Part shown: positions 37,754 through 46,963 of the stretch, one piece after another
How the letters are laid out: each line of letters starts with the position of its first letter
Position numbering within the stretch: the first letter of the stretch is position 1
DNA from: JAKAGZ01 sp964412105
GTDB lineage: Bacteria; Bacteroidota; Ignavibacteria; Ignavibacteriales; Ignavibacteriaceae
Direction of reading: 5' to 3'
Assembly (NCBI GenBank): GCA_964412105.1
Contig: CAYPNM010000005.1
Span: 50,281-114,280, forward strand
Length of the DNA stretch: 64,000 nt
Notes under the pieces: generated by a model
What the model was told of the DNA's origin: nothing
What the model saw: the letters and a program-made list of their open reading frames with translations, nothing else
Database searches by the model: none
Translations under genes and position numbers: made by a program

Positions 37754-38719
37754 ATGATTCTGACTGTAACTATCAATCCATTGCTTGAGAGAAGGTTAGC
37801 TTTTGAAATAATTAGTTTCGGTTATCAAAACAGAAACGGACAGGAACAATTAAAATCTGGCGGCAAAGGCATAAATGTAAGCAGACAACTGAATAGATTA
37901 GACCTGCCGAATCTTGCTTTCACTTTTCTAGGTGGCAATAATGGGAAGTTATTGAAAGAAGTTATTTCCAGTGAGTATATCAACTTCACATTCGTTAAAA
38001 CGCATTCTGAAACAAGAGATGCCATACTAATTCTGGATAAATCCAGGAATTCACTTACTTCCTATTTTCGTGTTAATACTGAAGTAATGGAATCGGAGGT
38101 GGATGAATTTAAAGTGAAGCTGGAAAAAATGATTCAGAATTGTGAAATAGTGATTTTTTCTGGCAGCTCACCTGACAAAAATGCTGATACAATTTTTCCC
38201 TGTGGCATTAGAATAGCAAGAAAATATGATAAAATATCCGTTTGCGATACTTATGGAAATCATTTGAAAGATTGCATTGAGGCAGGACCGACTATCATTC
38301 ATAATAATATTCAAGAAACAGAAAAATCTTTAAGTATCAATCTCGGATCCGAATGTGAAATATTAGATTATCTGGATTTTCTTTATTCTAAAAATGTAAA
38401 GCAGTCCTACCTGACTGATGGAGCAAATGATTTTTATTGTTCAAACTTCGATTACCATTTTAAGGTAAAACCTTCTAAGGTTGATTCATTGGACCCTACC
38501 GGAAGCGGTGATTGTTTTGTCGCGGGCATTGCATATGGTTGGCATAATAGCATGACTTTTGAAAATTCACTCAGACTCGCGACCTCTCTTGGAATTGCTA
38601 ATTCGCTTACCTTTGATACTTCAAATGTATCATTAACAGATGCTGAGCTTTTTAGTGATTCGATAACAATTGAACCTATTGGCAAATTAATGAAGACTCT
38701 TAATGTTTCACCTCGTTAA
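37754..38719 (+). CDS. PfkB-family hexose kinase (1-phosphofructokinase-like)
   Basis: 321 residues. The N-terminus TVTINPLLERR and SGGKGINVSRQL matches the 1-phosphofructokinase/tagatose-6-phosphate kinase (FruK/LacC) branch. The ATP and catalytic site is DPTGSGDCFVAG, with D253 as catalytic base. It phosphorylates a sugar phosphate; which one is not clear, as no phosphotransferase or fructose genes are nearby. It overlaps the Omp85 gene by 17 bases. Confidence 0.88.
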   Translation: MILTVTINPLLERRLAFEIISFGYQNRNGQEQLKSGGKGINVSRQLNRLDLPNLAFTFLGGNNGKLLKEVISSEYINFTFVKTHSETRDAILILDKSRNSLTSYFRVNTEVMESEVDEFKVKLEKMIQNCEIVIFSGSSPDKNADTIFPCGIRIARKYDKISVCDTYGNHLKDCIEAGPTIIHNNIQETEKSLSINLGSECEILDYLDFLYSKNVKQSYLTDGANDFYCSNFDYHFKVKPSKVDSLDPTGSGDCFVAGIAYGWHNSMTFENSLRLATSLGIANSLTFDTSNVSLTDAELFSDSITIEPIGKLMKTLNVSPR

Positions 38720-40466
38720 ATATCTTTTAGTAATTATTTTTTCCCCTTTTCTCTTTATAAATTCGCAAATTATAAAAAATATAGAAATTAACGGAAATTC
38801 TACAGTTAGTAAAAATGAAATAATAAGCTGGATTAAAATTTCTCAAGGACAAAAAGTTTTCCCTGGAATAATAGATTCTGTAAAATCAAGATTAGCTCTA
38901 AATTATGCGAATTACGGCTATTTCCATAGTGTTTTTAATGGAACAAATGTAATAAGCCTTCCTGATTCACAGGGTGTTGATTTATCAATATCAATTAAAG
39001 AAAATGAGCCTACATATTTAAGAAAAATCAGATTTATAAACGCGAATAAATCTGATTCTACTGAAATAATTCCAATATTTAGTTATATGGAAGGAAGAGT
39101 ATTTGAAGAAACTTCGCTTGTGGAAAATATATCATCAGCTTTAACTTACTATGAAAACAATGGAAGCCCTTTTTCTAAAATTATAATTTCTTCATTAAAA
39201 TTTTCTGATGATACTACAGAAGATAAATATTACGTTGACTTAACACTTACAATTGATAAAGGTAAAAAAAGCACGATTGATAAAATAGAGATTGACGGAA
39301 ATACAAAGACAAAAGATAATGTTATTATAAGAGAAATGCGTTTATCTCCCGGTGAAGAATTCTCACAGAAAATAATTAAGGAAATACCTTCCCGTTTAAA
39401 CCGACTTGGTTTTTTTGAACCTGTGGCTGTGCCGGATTATTATATAGATGCTCAAAATGAAGGTGTGCTTGTTGTAAGGGTCAAGGATAAACAGACAAAC
39501 AACTTTGATGGAATTATTGGTTATGTACCTGGAAACAATAAAGTTAGCGGCTATCTTACTGGTCTTGTTAATATTAGTTTAAGTAATATATTTGGCACTG
39601 GAAGAGCTGCTGCTATACGTTGGCAAAAATTAGATCAAAGCTCTCAGGTGCTCGAATTAAAGTATCTCGAACCATGGATTTTAGGATTACCTGTAAATAT
39701 AAATGCAGGATTGCTGCAAAGGAAGCAGGATTCAACGTATATCCAGCGTGATTTAAATATAGGATTAGAATATCTTGCTAATGAAAATCTTTCGGCTGCA
39801 GTAACTCTTTCAACGGAATCTGTAATTCCAAGTGATGCAGATACATTAAGTCTAACTGTTTATAATTCAAGTTCCATCACGACAGGATTAGATTTAAAAT
39901 ATGATACAAGAGATGATCCTTATTCACCAACACGAGGAATATTATTTATTAATTCTTATTCCTTCAGCAGAAAAACGATTAATGGTCCTGAAAAATTTAT
40001 CAATTCCAATACAAAAACAAAAATAGATTTACAAAGAATTGAAGTTGAATTTAAAACTTATTACAAATTATTTCAGAGGCAGATAATTGCACTGGCGCTA
40101 AATGGGAAGGAATTACTCGGCTCATTTTTTGAAGTAAGTGATCTTTATCGTTTGGGCGGAGCAAATACTCTTCGCGGTTATGCGCAGGATCAGTTCTTGG
40201 GTTCAAGGATTTTTTGGTCTAATCTTGAATATAGGTTTTTATTAACTCAAAGATCTTTCGGATTTTTGTTTATGGATACAGGATATTTTTTCAGACCGAA
40301 AGATTTAGTACATAATATTCCCAAAACAGAAGGTTTTAGGATTGGGTATGGGCTTGGTATCAATCTTGAAACTAATCTTGGAGTAATAAGTGTAAGCTTT
40401 GCCTTGGGACAGGGGGATACATTCTCAAATGGGAAAATTAATTTCGGAATTGTCAATCAATTTTAG
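38703..40466 (+). CDS. Omp85-family outer membrane protein (BamA/TamA-like)
   Basis: 587 residues with a signal peptide (about 1-21). About three POTRA domains follow (roughly 20-90, 95-180, 185-260; for example IDKIEIDGNTKTKDNVIIREM). A 16-strand barrel takes up the rest, with the conserved GGANTLRGY (the RGF/RGY-type lid-lock motif) and an aromatic C-terminus ...GIVNQF suitable for barrel insertion. It is shorter than BamA (usually five POTRAs), so a TamA-like or other Omp85 paralogue is more likely than the essential BamA. Its start overlaps the kinase gene. Confidence 0.9.
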   Translation: MFHLVKYLLVIIFSPFLFINSQIIKNIEINGNSTVSKNEIISWIKISQGQKVFPGIIDSVKSRLALNYANYGYFHSVFNGTNVISLPDSQGVDLSISIKENEPTYLRKIRFINANKSDSTEIIPIFSYMEGRVFEETSLVENISSALTYYENNGSPFSKIIISSLKFSDDTTEDKYYVDLTLTIDKGKKSTIDKIEIDGNTKTKDNVIIREMRLSPGEEFSQKIIKEIPSRLNRLGFFEPVAVPDYYIDAQNEGVLVVRVKDKQTNNFDGIIGYVPGNNKVSGYLTGLVNISLSNIFGTGRAAAIRWQKLDQSSQVLELKYLEPWILGLPVNINAGLLQRKQDSTYIQRDLNIGLEYLANENLSAAVTLSTESVIPSDADTLSLTVYNSSSITTGLDLKYDTRDDPYSPTRGILFINSYSFSRKTINGPEKFINSNTKTKIDLQRIEVEFKTYYKLFQRQIIALALNGKELLGSFFEVSDLYRLGGANTLRGYAQDQFLGSRIFWSNLEYRFLLTQRSFGFLFMDTGYFFRPKDLVHNIPKTEGFRIGYGLGINLETNLGVISVSFALGQGDTFSNGKINFGIVNQF

Positions 40467-40653
40467 CCTTCCGATATGAAAATTTTAAGCCCGGGAATGG
40501 TCCTTATTTGTTAGTGATTAAAGGAAAGATTAATTTATTGGGTTAGTAATGATCAGTCCGTGATGCATGTAATATGTGGGGAAAAATCAATTTGAAATAT
40601 CAGCTGAAGACAATACGGATTTTGTCATAATTGAGTTCTCTCTGTACTAAAAG

Positions 40654-41115
40654 ATGCTTGGAAATATGAAACTGGAAGAAGAAATATCTCAAAATAAATT
40701 TAGGAATGAATATCATAAAGCCATGGTGAATATAATATTTACTTATGGATGGGTTCGTGCTTTTCAGGAGAAAATTCTTAAGCCTTGTGGAATTACAATG
40801 CAGCAATTTAATATTCTCAGAATCCTGAGAGGCCAGCACCCAAAGCCTGCAAATATTAAGCTGATTCGCGAAAGAATGCTTGATCGTATGTCCGATTGTT
40901 CAAGGATTGTGGAAAAACTTAGGGTAAAAAGATTACTTAAAAGGACAATTTGTGCAGCGGATAGAAGGCACGTTGATGTTATTATCACCAAAAAAGGATT
41001 AGATCTTCTGGCTAAACTTGATCCGGTAACAGAGGAGGCTGATAAATATTTTGCGAACCTCAACAAAAAGGAAGTCAGTCAGCTAAATTATCTGCTCGAT
41101 AAATTAAGGGGTTAA
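40654..41115 (+). CDS. MarR-family transcription regulator
   Basis: 153 residues with a winged helix. The recognition helix region is RMLDRMSDCSRIVEKL and the wing reads RRHVDVIITKKGLDLL, with the DRR wing motif of MarR proteins. Such proteins repress their own or nearby genes and release DNA upon binding small phenolic or other ligands. No palindromic operator was evident in the 187-base upstream gap. A start at the second ATG (40666), which has GGA just before it, would remove four residues. Followed 93 bases later by UbiA. Confidence 0.9.
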   Translation: MLGNMKLEEEISQNKFRNEYHKAMVNIIFTYGWVRAFQEKILKPCGITMQQFNILRILRGQHPKPANIKLIRERMLDRMSDCSRIVEKLRVKRLLKRTICAADRRHVDVIITKKGLDLLAKLDPVTEEADKYFANLNKKEVSQLNYLLDKLRG

Positions 41116-41208
41116 TTATCTCTTTCCATAGGTATGTCTGTCTCGTTTTTTTATTATTACTCGATAAAATTTCTTAAATTCACTGGGCATAAAAATTTAT
41201 TATTGCTT

Positions 41209-42054
41209 ATGAATTTATTATCAAGAATTACTTCTTTCATTAAAATTACCAGACCTATAAATGTACTTATAACTTTTTGTGTAATAGTCATTGCAGCTAT
41301 CATCTGTATCAGGGGAGAATACGTAATTAGCAAGATTCTTTTCGCTGCAATTGCTGGAGCATCAACGGCCGGCGCTGGAAATATAATAAATGATATATTT
41401 GACCTGGAGATAGATAAAATAAACAAACCTGGCAGACCACTGGCAGCAGGCAGGTTAAAACTTAATGAAGCCCTTGGTTTGTACTTAGCGCTGGTGATTT
41501 TTTCTGTAGCACTCTCCGCATTTATTAATTGGCCCGCCTTTCTGATAGAAGTTTTTACTTCAATTGCACTTTTCCTTTATTCTTTCATTCTTAAAAAAGT
41601 TGTACTTATTGGCAATTTATTAATTTCATTTCTTACAGGGCTTGCATTTATTTTTGGTGGCGTCACTGTCGGTCATTTTCAATATGCTGTCATTCCTGCA
41701 ATATTTGCTTTCTTGATAAATCTTTTACGCGAATTGGTGAAGGATATGGAAGATCTAAAAGGCGATTCTCAAAAAGGGGTTCTGACATTTCCTTATAAAT
41801 ATGGGCCATTATTGACTAAAAGATTAATTTTTATCTTTACTTTTATTTTAATACTGGCAACTTTTTATCCTTTTCTCTTTAATATTTACGGGATCAAATA
41901 TTTTATAGTTGTTATGGTTATTGTTAATCCTTTGCTTATTTATTTTATAAAAAAACTTTTTGAGAATGATTCCTTAAAAAACTTGAATAAATTAAGTTTT
42001 CTTTTAAAGTTAAATATGATGTTTGGGCTAATCGCAATTTATCTGGGCAACTGA
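41209..42054 (+). CDS. UbiA-family prenyltransferase
   Basis: 281 residues from the ATG at 41209, about eight helices. The first Asp-rich motif is NDIFDLEIDKINKPGRPLAAG; the second, near residue 180, is LREL(V)KDMEDLKGD. The family transfers prenyl chains to aromatic or lipid acceptors, such as menaquinone synthesis (MenA) or digeranylgeranylglyceryl phosphate synthase-like reactions. The sequence looks closer to the latter group, but I cannot decide. An ATG at 41134 would add 25 hydrophobic residues that do not fit the usual start (ITSFIKITRPINV). Confidence 0.87.
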   Translation: MNLLSRITSFIKITRPINVLITFCVIVIAAIICIRGEYVISKILFAAIAGASTAGAGNIINDIFDLEIDKINKPGRPLAAGRLKLNEALGLYLALVIFSVALSAFINWPAFLIEVFTSIALFLYSFILKKVVLIGNLLISFLTGLAFIFGGVTVGHFQYAVIPAIFAFLINLLRELVKDMEDLKGDSQKGVLTFPYKYGPLLTKRLIFIFTFILILATFYPFLFNIYGIKYFIVVMVIVNPLLIYFIKKLFENDSLKNLNKLSFLLKLNMMFGLIAIYLGN

Positions 42055-42060
42055 CGTTTT

Positions 42061-42705
42061 ATGAATTTAATCAAAGATTTCGACAACTCTTTTTTAACAA
42101 AACGTATTAAATTGGTTGCAGGCGTGGATGAGGTCGGCAGAGGTCCGTTAGCAGGGCCGGTTGTGGCCGCAGCAGTAATTTTTCCTCCAGATATAATAAT
42201 TGAAGGAATTAATGATTCCAAACAACTATCAGAAAAAGAAAGAGAAACACTTATTCCCGATATATTGAAAAAATCTATTAGCTGTTCTGTTTCAGTAATA
42301 TCTCATTCAAAGATTGATGAAATTAATATTTTGCAGGCTTCATTGTTGGCCATGTCAATTTCAGTTTCAAGATTAAAGATTGTTCCGGATTTAGTACTGG
42401 TTGATGGAAATAAGAAATTTGAATTTATGAGACCAGTTCTTCCGATCGTTAAAGGAGATTCAAAATCTTTTTCGATTGCGGCCGCTTCCATAATTGCGAA
42501 AGTTGCAAGGGATAGAGTTATGAAACGCCTCGATATTAAATTTCCACAATATTCGTGGAATAAAAATAAGGGATATCCAACGAGAGAACACATAAAGGCT
42601 GTAAAGTTATACGGTCCCTCTCCGTTGCATAGAAAAACTTTCTTAAAAAATATTTTGCCTGAATTTGCTGTAAGCCAAGGTAAAAAGGAGTATGAACCTG
42701 CCTAA
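42061..42705 (+). CDS. rnhB: ribonuclease HII
   Basis: 214 residues. It nicks RNA-DNA hybrids, including single ribonucleotides in DNA. The N-terminal catalytic motif is AGVDEVGRGPLAGPVVAAAV, with the DE pair of the DED(D) active site; VLVDGNKKF carries the next aspartate, and SIIAKVARDR follows. It lies six bases after UbiA and 29 before yraN; the rnhB-yraN pairing is widely conserved. Confidence 0.97.
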   Translation: MNLIKDFDNSFLTKRIKLVAGVDEVGRGPLAGPVVAAAVIFPPDIIIEGINDSKQLSEKERETLIPDILKKSISCSVSVISHSKIDEINILQASLLAMSISVSRLKIVPDLVLVDGNKKFEFMRPVLPIVKGDSKSFSIAAASIIAKVARDRVMKRLDIKFPQYSWNKNKGYPTREHIKAVKLYGPSPLHRKTFLKNILPEFAVSQGKKEYEPA

Positions 42706-42734
42706 TTAGCATGCAAGTTAACTGGGGGATAATA

Positions 42735-43106
42735 ATGAGCAAAACTTCTAGGGAATTTGGAAAAGAGGGAGAGGAATTAGCTGATAAATTTTTGCGTTCA
42801 GAGAATTTTAAAATAATTGAAAGAAATTACCGGTTTGGTAGAACGGGTGAACTGGATATAATTGCCGAAGATCCGAAAACAAAACAGCTTGTCTTTGTAG
42901 AAGTAAAATCGAGGCAAAATCTTGAGTTTGGGGATCCAATTCTAGCAATTACTAAAAACAAAATGGCCCAACTGAAAAAAGTTGCTAATGCATATTTATT
43001 TGAAAAGGAAATAAGAGAAATTGAGTGCCGGTTTGATGTTATAACAGTATTATTCAGGGGGGAAATAAAGCCGGAAATAAAACATTATGTCAACGCATTT
43101 TATTGA
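42735..43106 (+). CDS. yraN: YraN/UPF0102 nuclease-like protein
   Basis: 123 residues from the ATG at 42735, which has GGGGG six bases upstream; an ATG at 42711 has nothing comparable. The fold is of the Holliday-junction-resolvase/restriction-endonuclease type: GKEGEELADKFL, then RTGELDIIAED with LVFVEVKSR, the D...ExK catalytic pattern. The family's role is not settled; links to recombination or RNA/DNA processing are suggested by genomic association with rnhB, as here. Confidence 0.93.
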   Translation: MSKTSREFGKEGEELADKFLRSENFKIIERNYRFGRTGELDIIAEDPKTKQLVFVEVKSRQNLEFGDPILAITKNKMAQLKKVANAYLFEKEIREIECRFDVITVLFRGEIKPEIKHYVNAFY

Positions 43107-43504
43107 ACTAATTTCATTGGTCAAAGTCCTTTATTTTTATTAATAAAGAATTATCATATGTTTTGATGTCATTGCCTAAAACTAATTCCAATAAAGTATT
43201 GACAATTCTATCACTATTATCATATTCTTTCTGGTTTTCATTTTTCATCTGCAAAAAACTTAATTATTTCAGATTAAATCTTTTGCTCAGTTCTTTGAAT
43301 TTTCATGGATCCAGAATCAAATTTCCCAAACATTAATTAAAAAAAAAGCTAATTTAAAGCGTGAGATAAATTTAAGTCTGAATTTAAGATATTATATACA
43401 GGTTAATTAAAATTACACAGCATTTTTTATTTCAAGCTTAATCTTTATCTTCGCTTATTCTAAGGGTACAATTATTTAATTGATAATAAATTTAGCAGGC
43501 CTAG
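43107..43504. other. intergenic gap before the mla operon
   Basis: 398 AT-rich bases. An AT stem (43129-43135 with 43142-43148) follows yraN, but it is too weak to call a terminator. A 56-codon ATG frame at 43166-43336 has no ribosome site or recognisable product and is not called. The mla promoter must lie here; I see only a degenerate TAAATTTA about 15 bases before the start. Confidence 0.5.
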
Positions 43505-44317
43505 TTGTCTAAACTAAAGTCAAAAATAATCAAAAATAAGCACTATACATTGCTTGAGCTGAGGCTTACAGATTTTTTCGTTATGCTCGGTGGGCTATGG
43601 TCGTTTACTATAGCATTTTTTAAGAATTTCTTGTTTCCCCCGTATGAATTTGCTGAAATTAAAAAACATATGGACGAACTTGGTGTAAAAACCCTCCCAA
43701 TTGTTAGTGTAACTGGTTTTATAATAGGTTTTGTCCTTGCAATGCAAAGTCAGCCCGTAATGGCAAGGTTTGGCGCGGAATCATTTCTACCTAGTATGGT
43801 AGCTTTATCCGTAACCAGGGAATTAGGCCCTGTAATTACTGCGCTTATTTTTGCAGGGCGCGTAAGTTCAGGTATCGGTGCTGAGCTTGGTTCAATGAGA
43901 GTTACCGAGCAAATTGATGCCATGGAGGTTTCCGCAATAAATCCTTTTAAATTTCTTGTGGTTACTAGAATTCTTGCCTGCACATTTATACTTCCTATGT
44001 TGACGGTTTATGTGGATTTTATCGCAATTTTTGGAGGATATGTAGCAGTTTTTCTTGTGTTGAATATGAATTTCAGGCTGTATATAAGCTCACTTTTACC
44101 TTCACTTATGTTTTATGATGTACTCCCCGGAATAGCAAAAACATTTGTGTTTGGATTTATTGTAGGCATTGTGGGCTCTTATAAAGGATATAATGCAGAG
44201 AATGGCACGGTTGGAGTGGGAAGAGCCTCAACAAGTTCGGTTGTAATTGCGTCACTTTTGATTTTAGTTGTTGATATGGTACTTGTTAAAATAACTGTAA
44301 CATTCTGGCCGATATGA
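43505..44317 (+). CDS. mlaE: MlaE-type lipid-transport ABC permease
   Basis: 270 residues. Helical permease of an MCE (Mla-like) system that moves phospholipids between the membranes. Signatures are SVTGFIIGFVLAMQSQ, ALSVTRELGPVITALI, GRVSSGIGAELGSMRVTEQI and the closing GKTFVFG-like region (AKTFVFGFIVG). The start is TTG at 43505 with CAGG five bases upstream. It is first of a compact mlaE-mlaF-mlaD operon with overlapping genes. MlaA, MlaB and MlaC homologues are not in the window, as is usual for this phylum. Confidence 0.93.
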   Translation: MSKLKSKIIKNKHYTLLELRLTDFFVMLGGLWSFTIAFFKNFLFPPYEFAEIKKHMDELGVKTLPIVSVTGFIIGFVLAMQSQPVMARFGAESFLPSMVALSVTRELGPVITALIFAGRVSSGIGAELGSMRVTEQIDAMEVSAINPFKFLVVTRILACTFILPMLTVYVDFIAIFGGYVAVFLVLNMNFRLYISSLLPSLMFYDVLPGIAKTFVFGFIVGIVGSYKGYNAENGTVGVGRASTSSVVIASLLILVVDMVLVKITVTFWPI

Positions 44318-45066
44318 GAGTTGATATTAAAAATCTTTCTAAATCTTTTGGTGATAATGTTGTTCTTGATGGCATTTCGCTAAGCATTAAAGAAGGAGAG
44401 AACTTTGTTGTATTTGGAAGAAGTGGGACAGGGAAAAGTGTTTTATTAAAATGTATTGTGGGATTATTGGTTCCTGATAGCGGCGAAATTAATATTGATG
44501 GTAGTAATATTTTAAAAATGACCAACAAACAATTAAATAAAATCAGAAAAAATATTGGGTTTGTATTTCAAGGTTCCGCGCTTTATGATTCTATGACTGT
44601 CAGAGAAAACCTTGAATTTCCGCTGCTTCGTAATTTTGATTTTTCAGAAAACGAGCGTGATAAAAAAATTAAAACTGTTTTAGAAAAGGTTGACTTGCTG
44701 GATGCCATTAATAAAATGCCTGCAGAATTGTCCGGTGGTATGAAAAAGAGAATCGGTCTAGCTAGATCGATAATGACCGAGCCTCAGCTTATATTATATG
44801 ATGAACCAACAACCGGACTGGATCCAATAACAACTAAAGAAATCAGCAGGTTGATTGTTGATCTTCAAAAGGATTTAAATGTAACTGCTATTGTCGTAAC
44901 ACACGATTTGATCTGCGCTAATATTATTGCAGACCACGCTGTTGTATTAAAGGATGGCAAAATAAGATATGAAGGCGAACTAACTAAATTAACCAGGACA
45001 AATGACGAATTCCTTAATGATTTTTTCGACAGGGAATTTTTGCCTGATAAAAAAGGGAGTAAATAA
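44314..45066 (+). CDS. mlaF: MlaF-type ABC transporter ATPase
   Basis: 250 residues. Walker A GRSGTGKSVLLK near 36, Q loop FVFQGSALYDSMTV, ABC signature LSGGMKKRIGLARSI, Walker B LILYDEPTTGLDP and H-loop VTHD. The ALYDSMTV and GGMKKR versions are those of MlaF/MKL ATPases. It energises the permease whose stop it overlaps (ATGA at 44314). Confidence 0.95.
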   Translation: MRVDIKNLSKSFGDNVVLDGISLSIKEGENFVVFGRSGTGKSVLLKCIVGLLVPDSGEINIDGSNILKMTNKQLNKIRKNIGFVFQGSALYDSMTVRENLEFPLLRNFDFSENERDKKIKTVLEKVDLLDAINKMPAELSGGMKKRIGLARSIMTEPQLILYDEPTTGLDPITTKEISRLIVDLQKDLNVTAIVVTHDLICANIIADHAVVLKDGKIRYEGELTKLTRTNDEFLNDFFDREFLPDKKGSK

Positions 45067-46100
45067 TGGCTAATAATGCAGCACCCGTAAGGCTTGGAAT
45101 TTTTATTTTCCTTGGATTTTTACTCTTTGCTGTTGGAATTTTTATGATCGGAAAAAGAGGCGCAATGTTCGGGAGTTCATTTAAGGTTAAAGCTAATTTT
45201 GCTAATGTTCAGGGACTCAGAAATGGAGCCCTTGTACGGTTAAATGGTATAGATGTTGGAAGTGTTAGTTCCATTAGAATTGTTCCTGATTCAACTGGGC
45301 GCATTGAAGTAACTATGGTCCTTACAGAAGATATTAGAAGATTTATTAGGACGGATTCAAAAGCTTCAATAGAAACAGAAGGGCTTGTAGGGAATAAAGT
45401 TGTTGTGCTTGAACCTGGCAGCAGCACTGCGGAAGTAGTGAATGATGGCGGTTATATTCAAACTGTTGAGCAGCCAAGTTTTGGCGCTTTGCTGAATGAA
45501 ACACAGGGAGTGGTGGAATATACAAAGGAGATGACTAAGAGCCTTGCAGAAATAACTCAAAAAGTAAATAGAGGAGAAGGATCACTCGGGAAACTTATAA
45601 ATGATAATAGATTATATAATAATGCAGCCGCTCTTACCCTTCAGGCTGATACCAGTCTTAAAGGAATCACTGCCGAATTGAAGCAGGTAACGGATTTGTT
45701 TAACAGGCTTGGAATTGGCGTTGAAGGAGTTGTTAGCAGCGTTGACTCGGCAGTTACCAAGATAGATACTATTATGGCTGGAGTACAGCAGGGCAAAGGA
45801 ATATTAGGTCAGGTGCTTGTAAACGGTTCAAGATATGATTCTATTTTTGCAGTCACAATGCAAAATATTAATACAACTTCCGAAGCGGCAAGGTTAGCTG
45901 CATCAAGAATGGCCGAAAATATGGAAGCTTTGAAACATAACTGGTTATTTAAAGGTTATTTTGAAAACCGCGGATACTGGGATAAAGCCGAGTATCAGGA
46001 TGAAATTAATAACGGCCTTAAAGAGCTGCAGGATAAGATCAAATTTATAAACGAACGAATCGATGAATTGAAAAAGCTTGAGGGAAAAAACAAGCAATAA
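45066..46100 (+). CDS. mlaD: MlaD-like MCE-domain substrate-binding protein
   Basis: 344 residues. One N-terminal membrane anchor (about 10-28), then an MCE domain (about 38-118: VKANFANVQGLRNGALVRLNGIDVGSV-type start) and a long helical region (about 150-344). It should form a periplasmic ring or tube that carries lipids from or to the MlaEF complex. The helical extension is longer than in E. coli MlaD (183 residues), closer to tunnel-forming MCE proteins. It overlaps mlaF by one base (TAATG). Confidence 0.93.
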   Translation: MANNAAPVRLGIFIFLGFLLFAVGIFMIGKRGAMFGSSFKVKANFANVQGLRNGALVRLNGIDVGSVSSIRIVPDSTGRIEVTMVLTEDIRRFIRTDSKASIETEGLVGNKVVVLEPGSSTAEVVNDGGYIQTVEQPSFGALLNETQGVVEYTKEMTKSLAEITQKVNRGEGSLGKLINDNRLYNNAAALTLQADTSLKGITAELKQVTDLFNRLGIGVEGVVSSVDSAVTKIDTIMAGVQQGKGILGQVLVNGSRYDSIFAVTMQNINTTSEAARLAASRMAENMEALKHNWLFKGYFENRGYWDKAEYQDEINNGLKELQDKIKFINERIDELKKLEGKNKQ

Positions 46101-46963
46101 AAATTTCCCACACCTAATTTCTTTCTTTACCTTTAGTTAAACTGAATGTCAGTAATTCAGGGCTTTCACTATTATGACTGATCCAGAAAGCAGCTATTGT
46201 TCTGATTTGAAATGAAAAAAATTAGGACATTCTTTAGCTCTAACAATAATACTAAGTCGAGTCGTACATATTATTCGTATGATAAAGGCCGAAACGTAAT
46301 CAAGTATCAAAACTAAAATAGCAATCATTATTGAGCCAATAATATATTTACCTATGCCTGCACTACTTCAGCAATAGTGAATATGATCCCCTCCCTCATA
46401 ATAATGAAAAACTCAAGCCGGCCTTAAAAGTCAATACCTGAGCTGTTCTGAACTCTGAAACTGCACCACACAGGCAAGATGTGAAATTGAATAGAAATCA
46501 CCAACATGGCAGCCTTATACGTGCTTTCAATTACACTCTAAATACTATATGAAAACGCTCTGAAAACACCCTGAAAACGCTCTGAAAACGCTCTGAATAT
46601 GCTTCAAATATGCTTCTGCTGGGCTTCACCTGGCCTTAATAACACCACATTGTTAGTCATTTTAATGTATGACAAAAATTTCAGACATAACGAATGTACT
46701 TTTCCTATCAGGATTACTCAATAACAAAAGGACAAATCATTGGATTTTTCAGCAGCCGAAACAGGTTACACTATTAAATGTACGGAAATATCGTGCAGGG
46801 GAATTCCAGGTCTGTTAAGCATATTCCGTTTTACAATCCGCAGGCCTCCTGACTTTAATTTAGCAATTGAAAATTTAGACAACACAAGAAAGCTCTATTG
46901 TTTCATGTTTTTTTGTAACTTTCAATCTTGACAAATTTTGAGTTAATCGCCTTTGCATTTTAA
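46101..46963. other. 863-base gap between mlaD and uvrA
   Basis: No supported gene. It is the longest gap here, and its base composition looks less AT-rich than other gaps, especially 46360-46660. It contains an 11-base tandem repeat (46551-46616). A TTG-started frame at 46740-46931 has no recognisable product. The final 60 bases should carry the uvrA promoter. A decayed gene or foreign remnant is possible, but nothing is recognisable. Confidence 0.55.
46551..46616. repeat. 11-bp tandem repeat (minisatellite-like)
   Basis: Four head-to-tail copies of GAAAACGCTCT run from 46551 to 46594. The second copy differs at two bases (GAAAACACCCT). Two weaker units, GAATATGCTT and CAAATATGCTT, follow to about 46616. 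The unit length is not a multiple of three and no frame runs through it. Confidence 0.85.

Noticed and set aside
43166..43336. ATG frame of 56 codons before mlaE
   Set aside because: AT-rich, no ribosome site and no family resemblance; the hydrophobic stretch is what AT-rich noise gives.
46740..46931. Plus-strand TTG frame of 63 codons in the mlaD-uvrA gap
   Set aside because: No ribosome site, no recognisable domain and low-complexity composition; likely chance.
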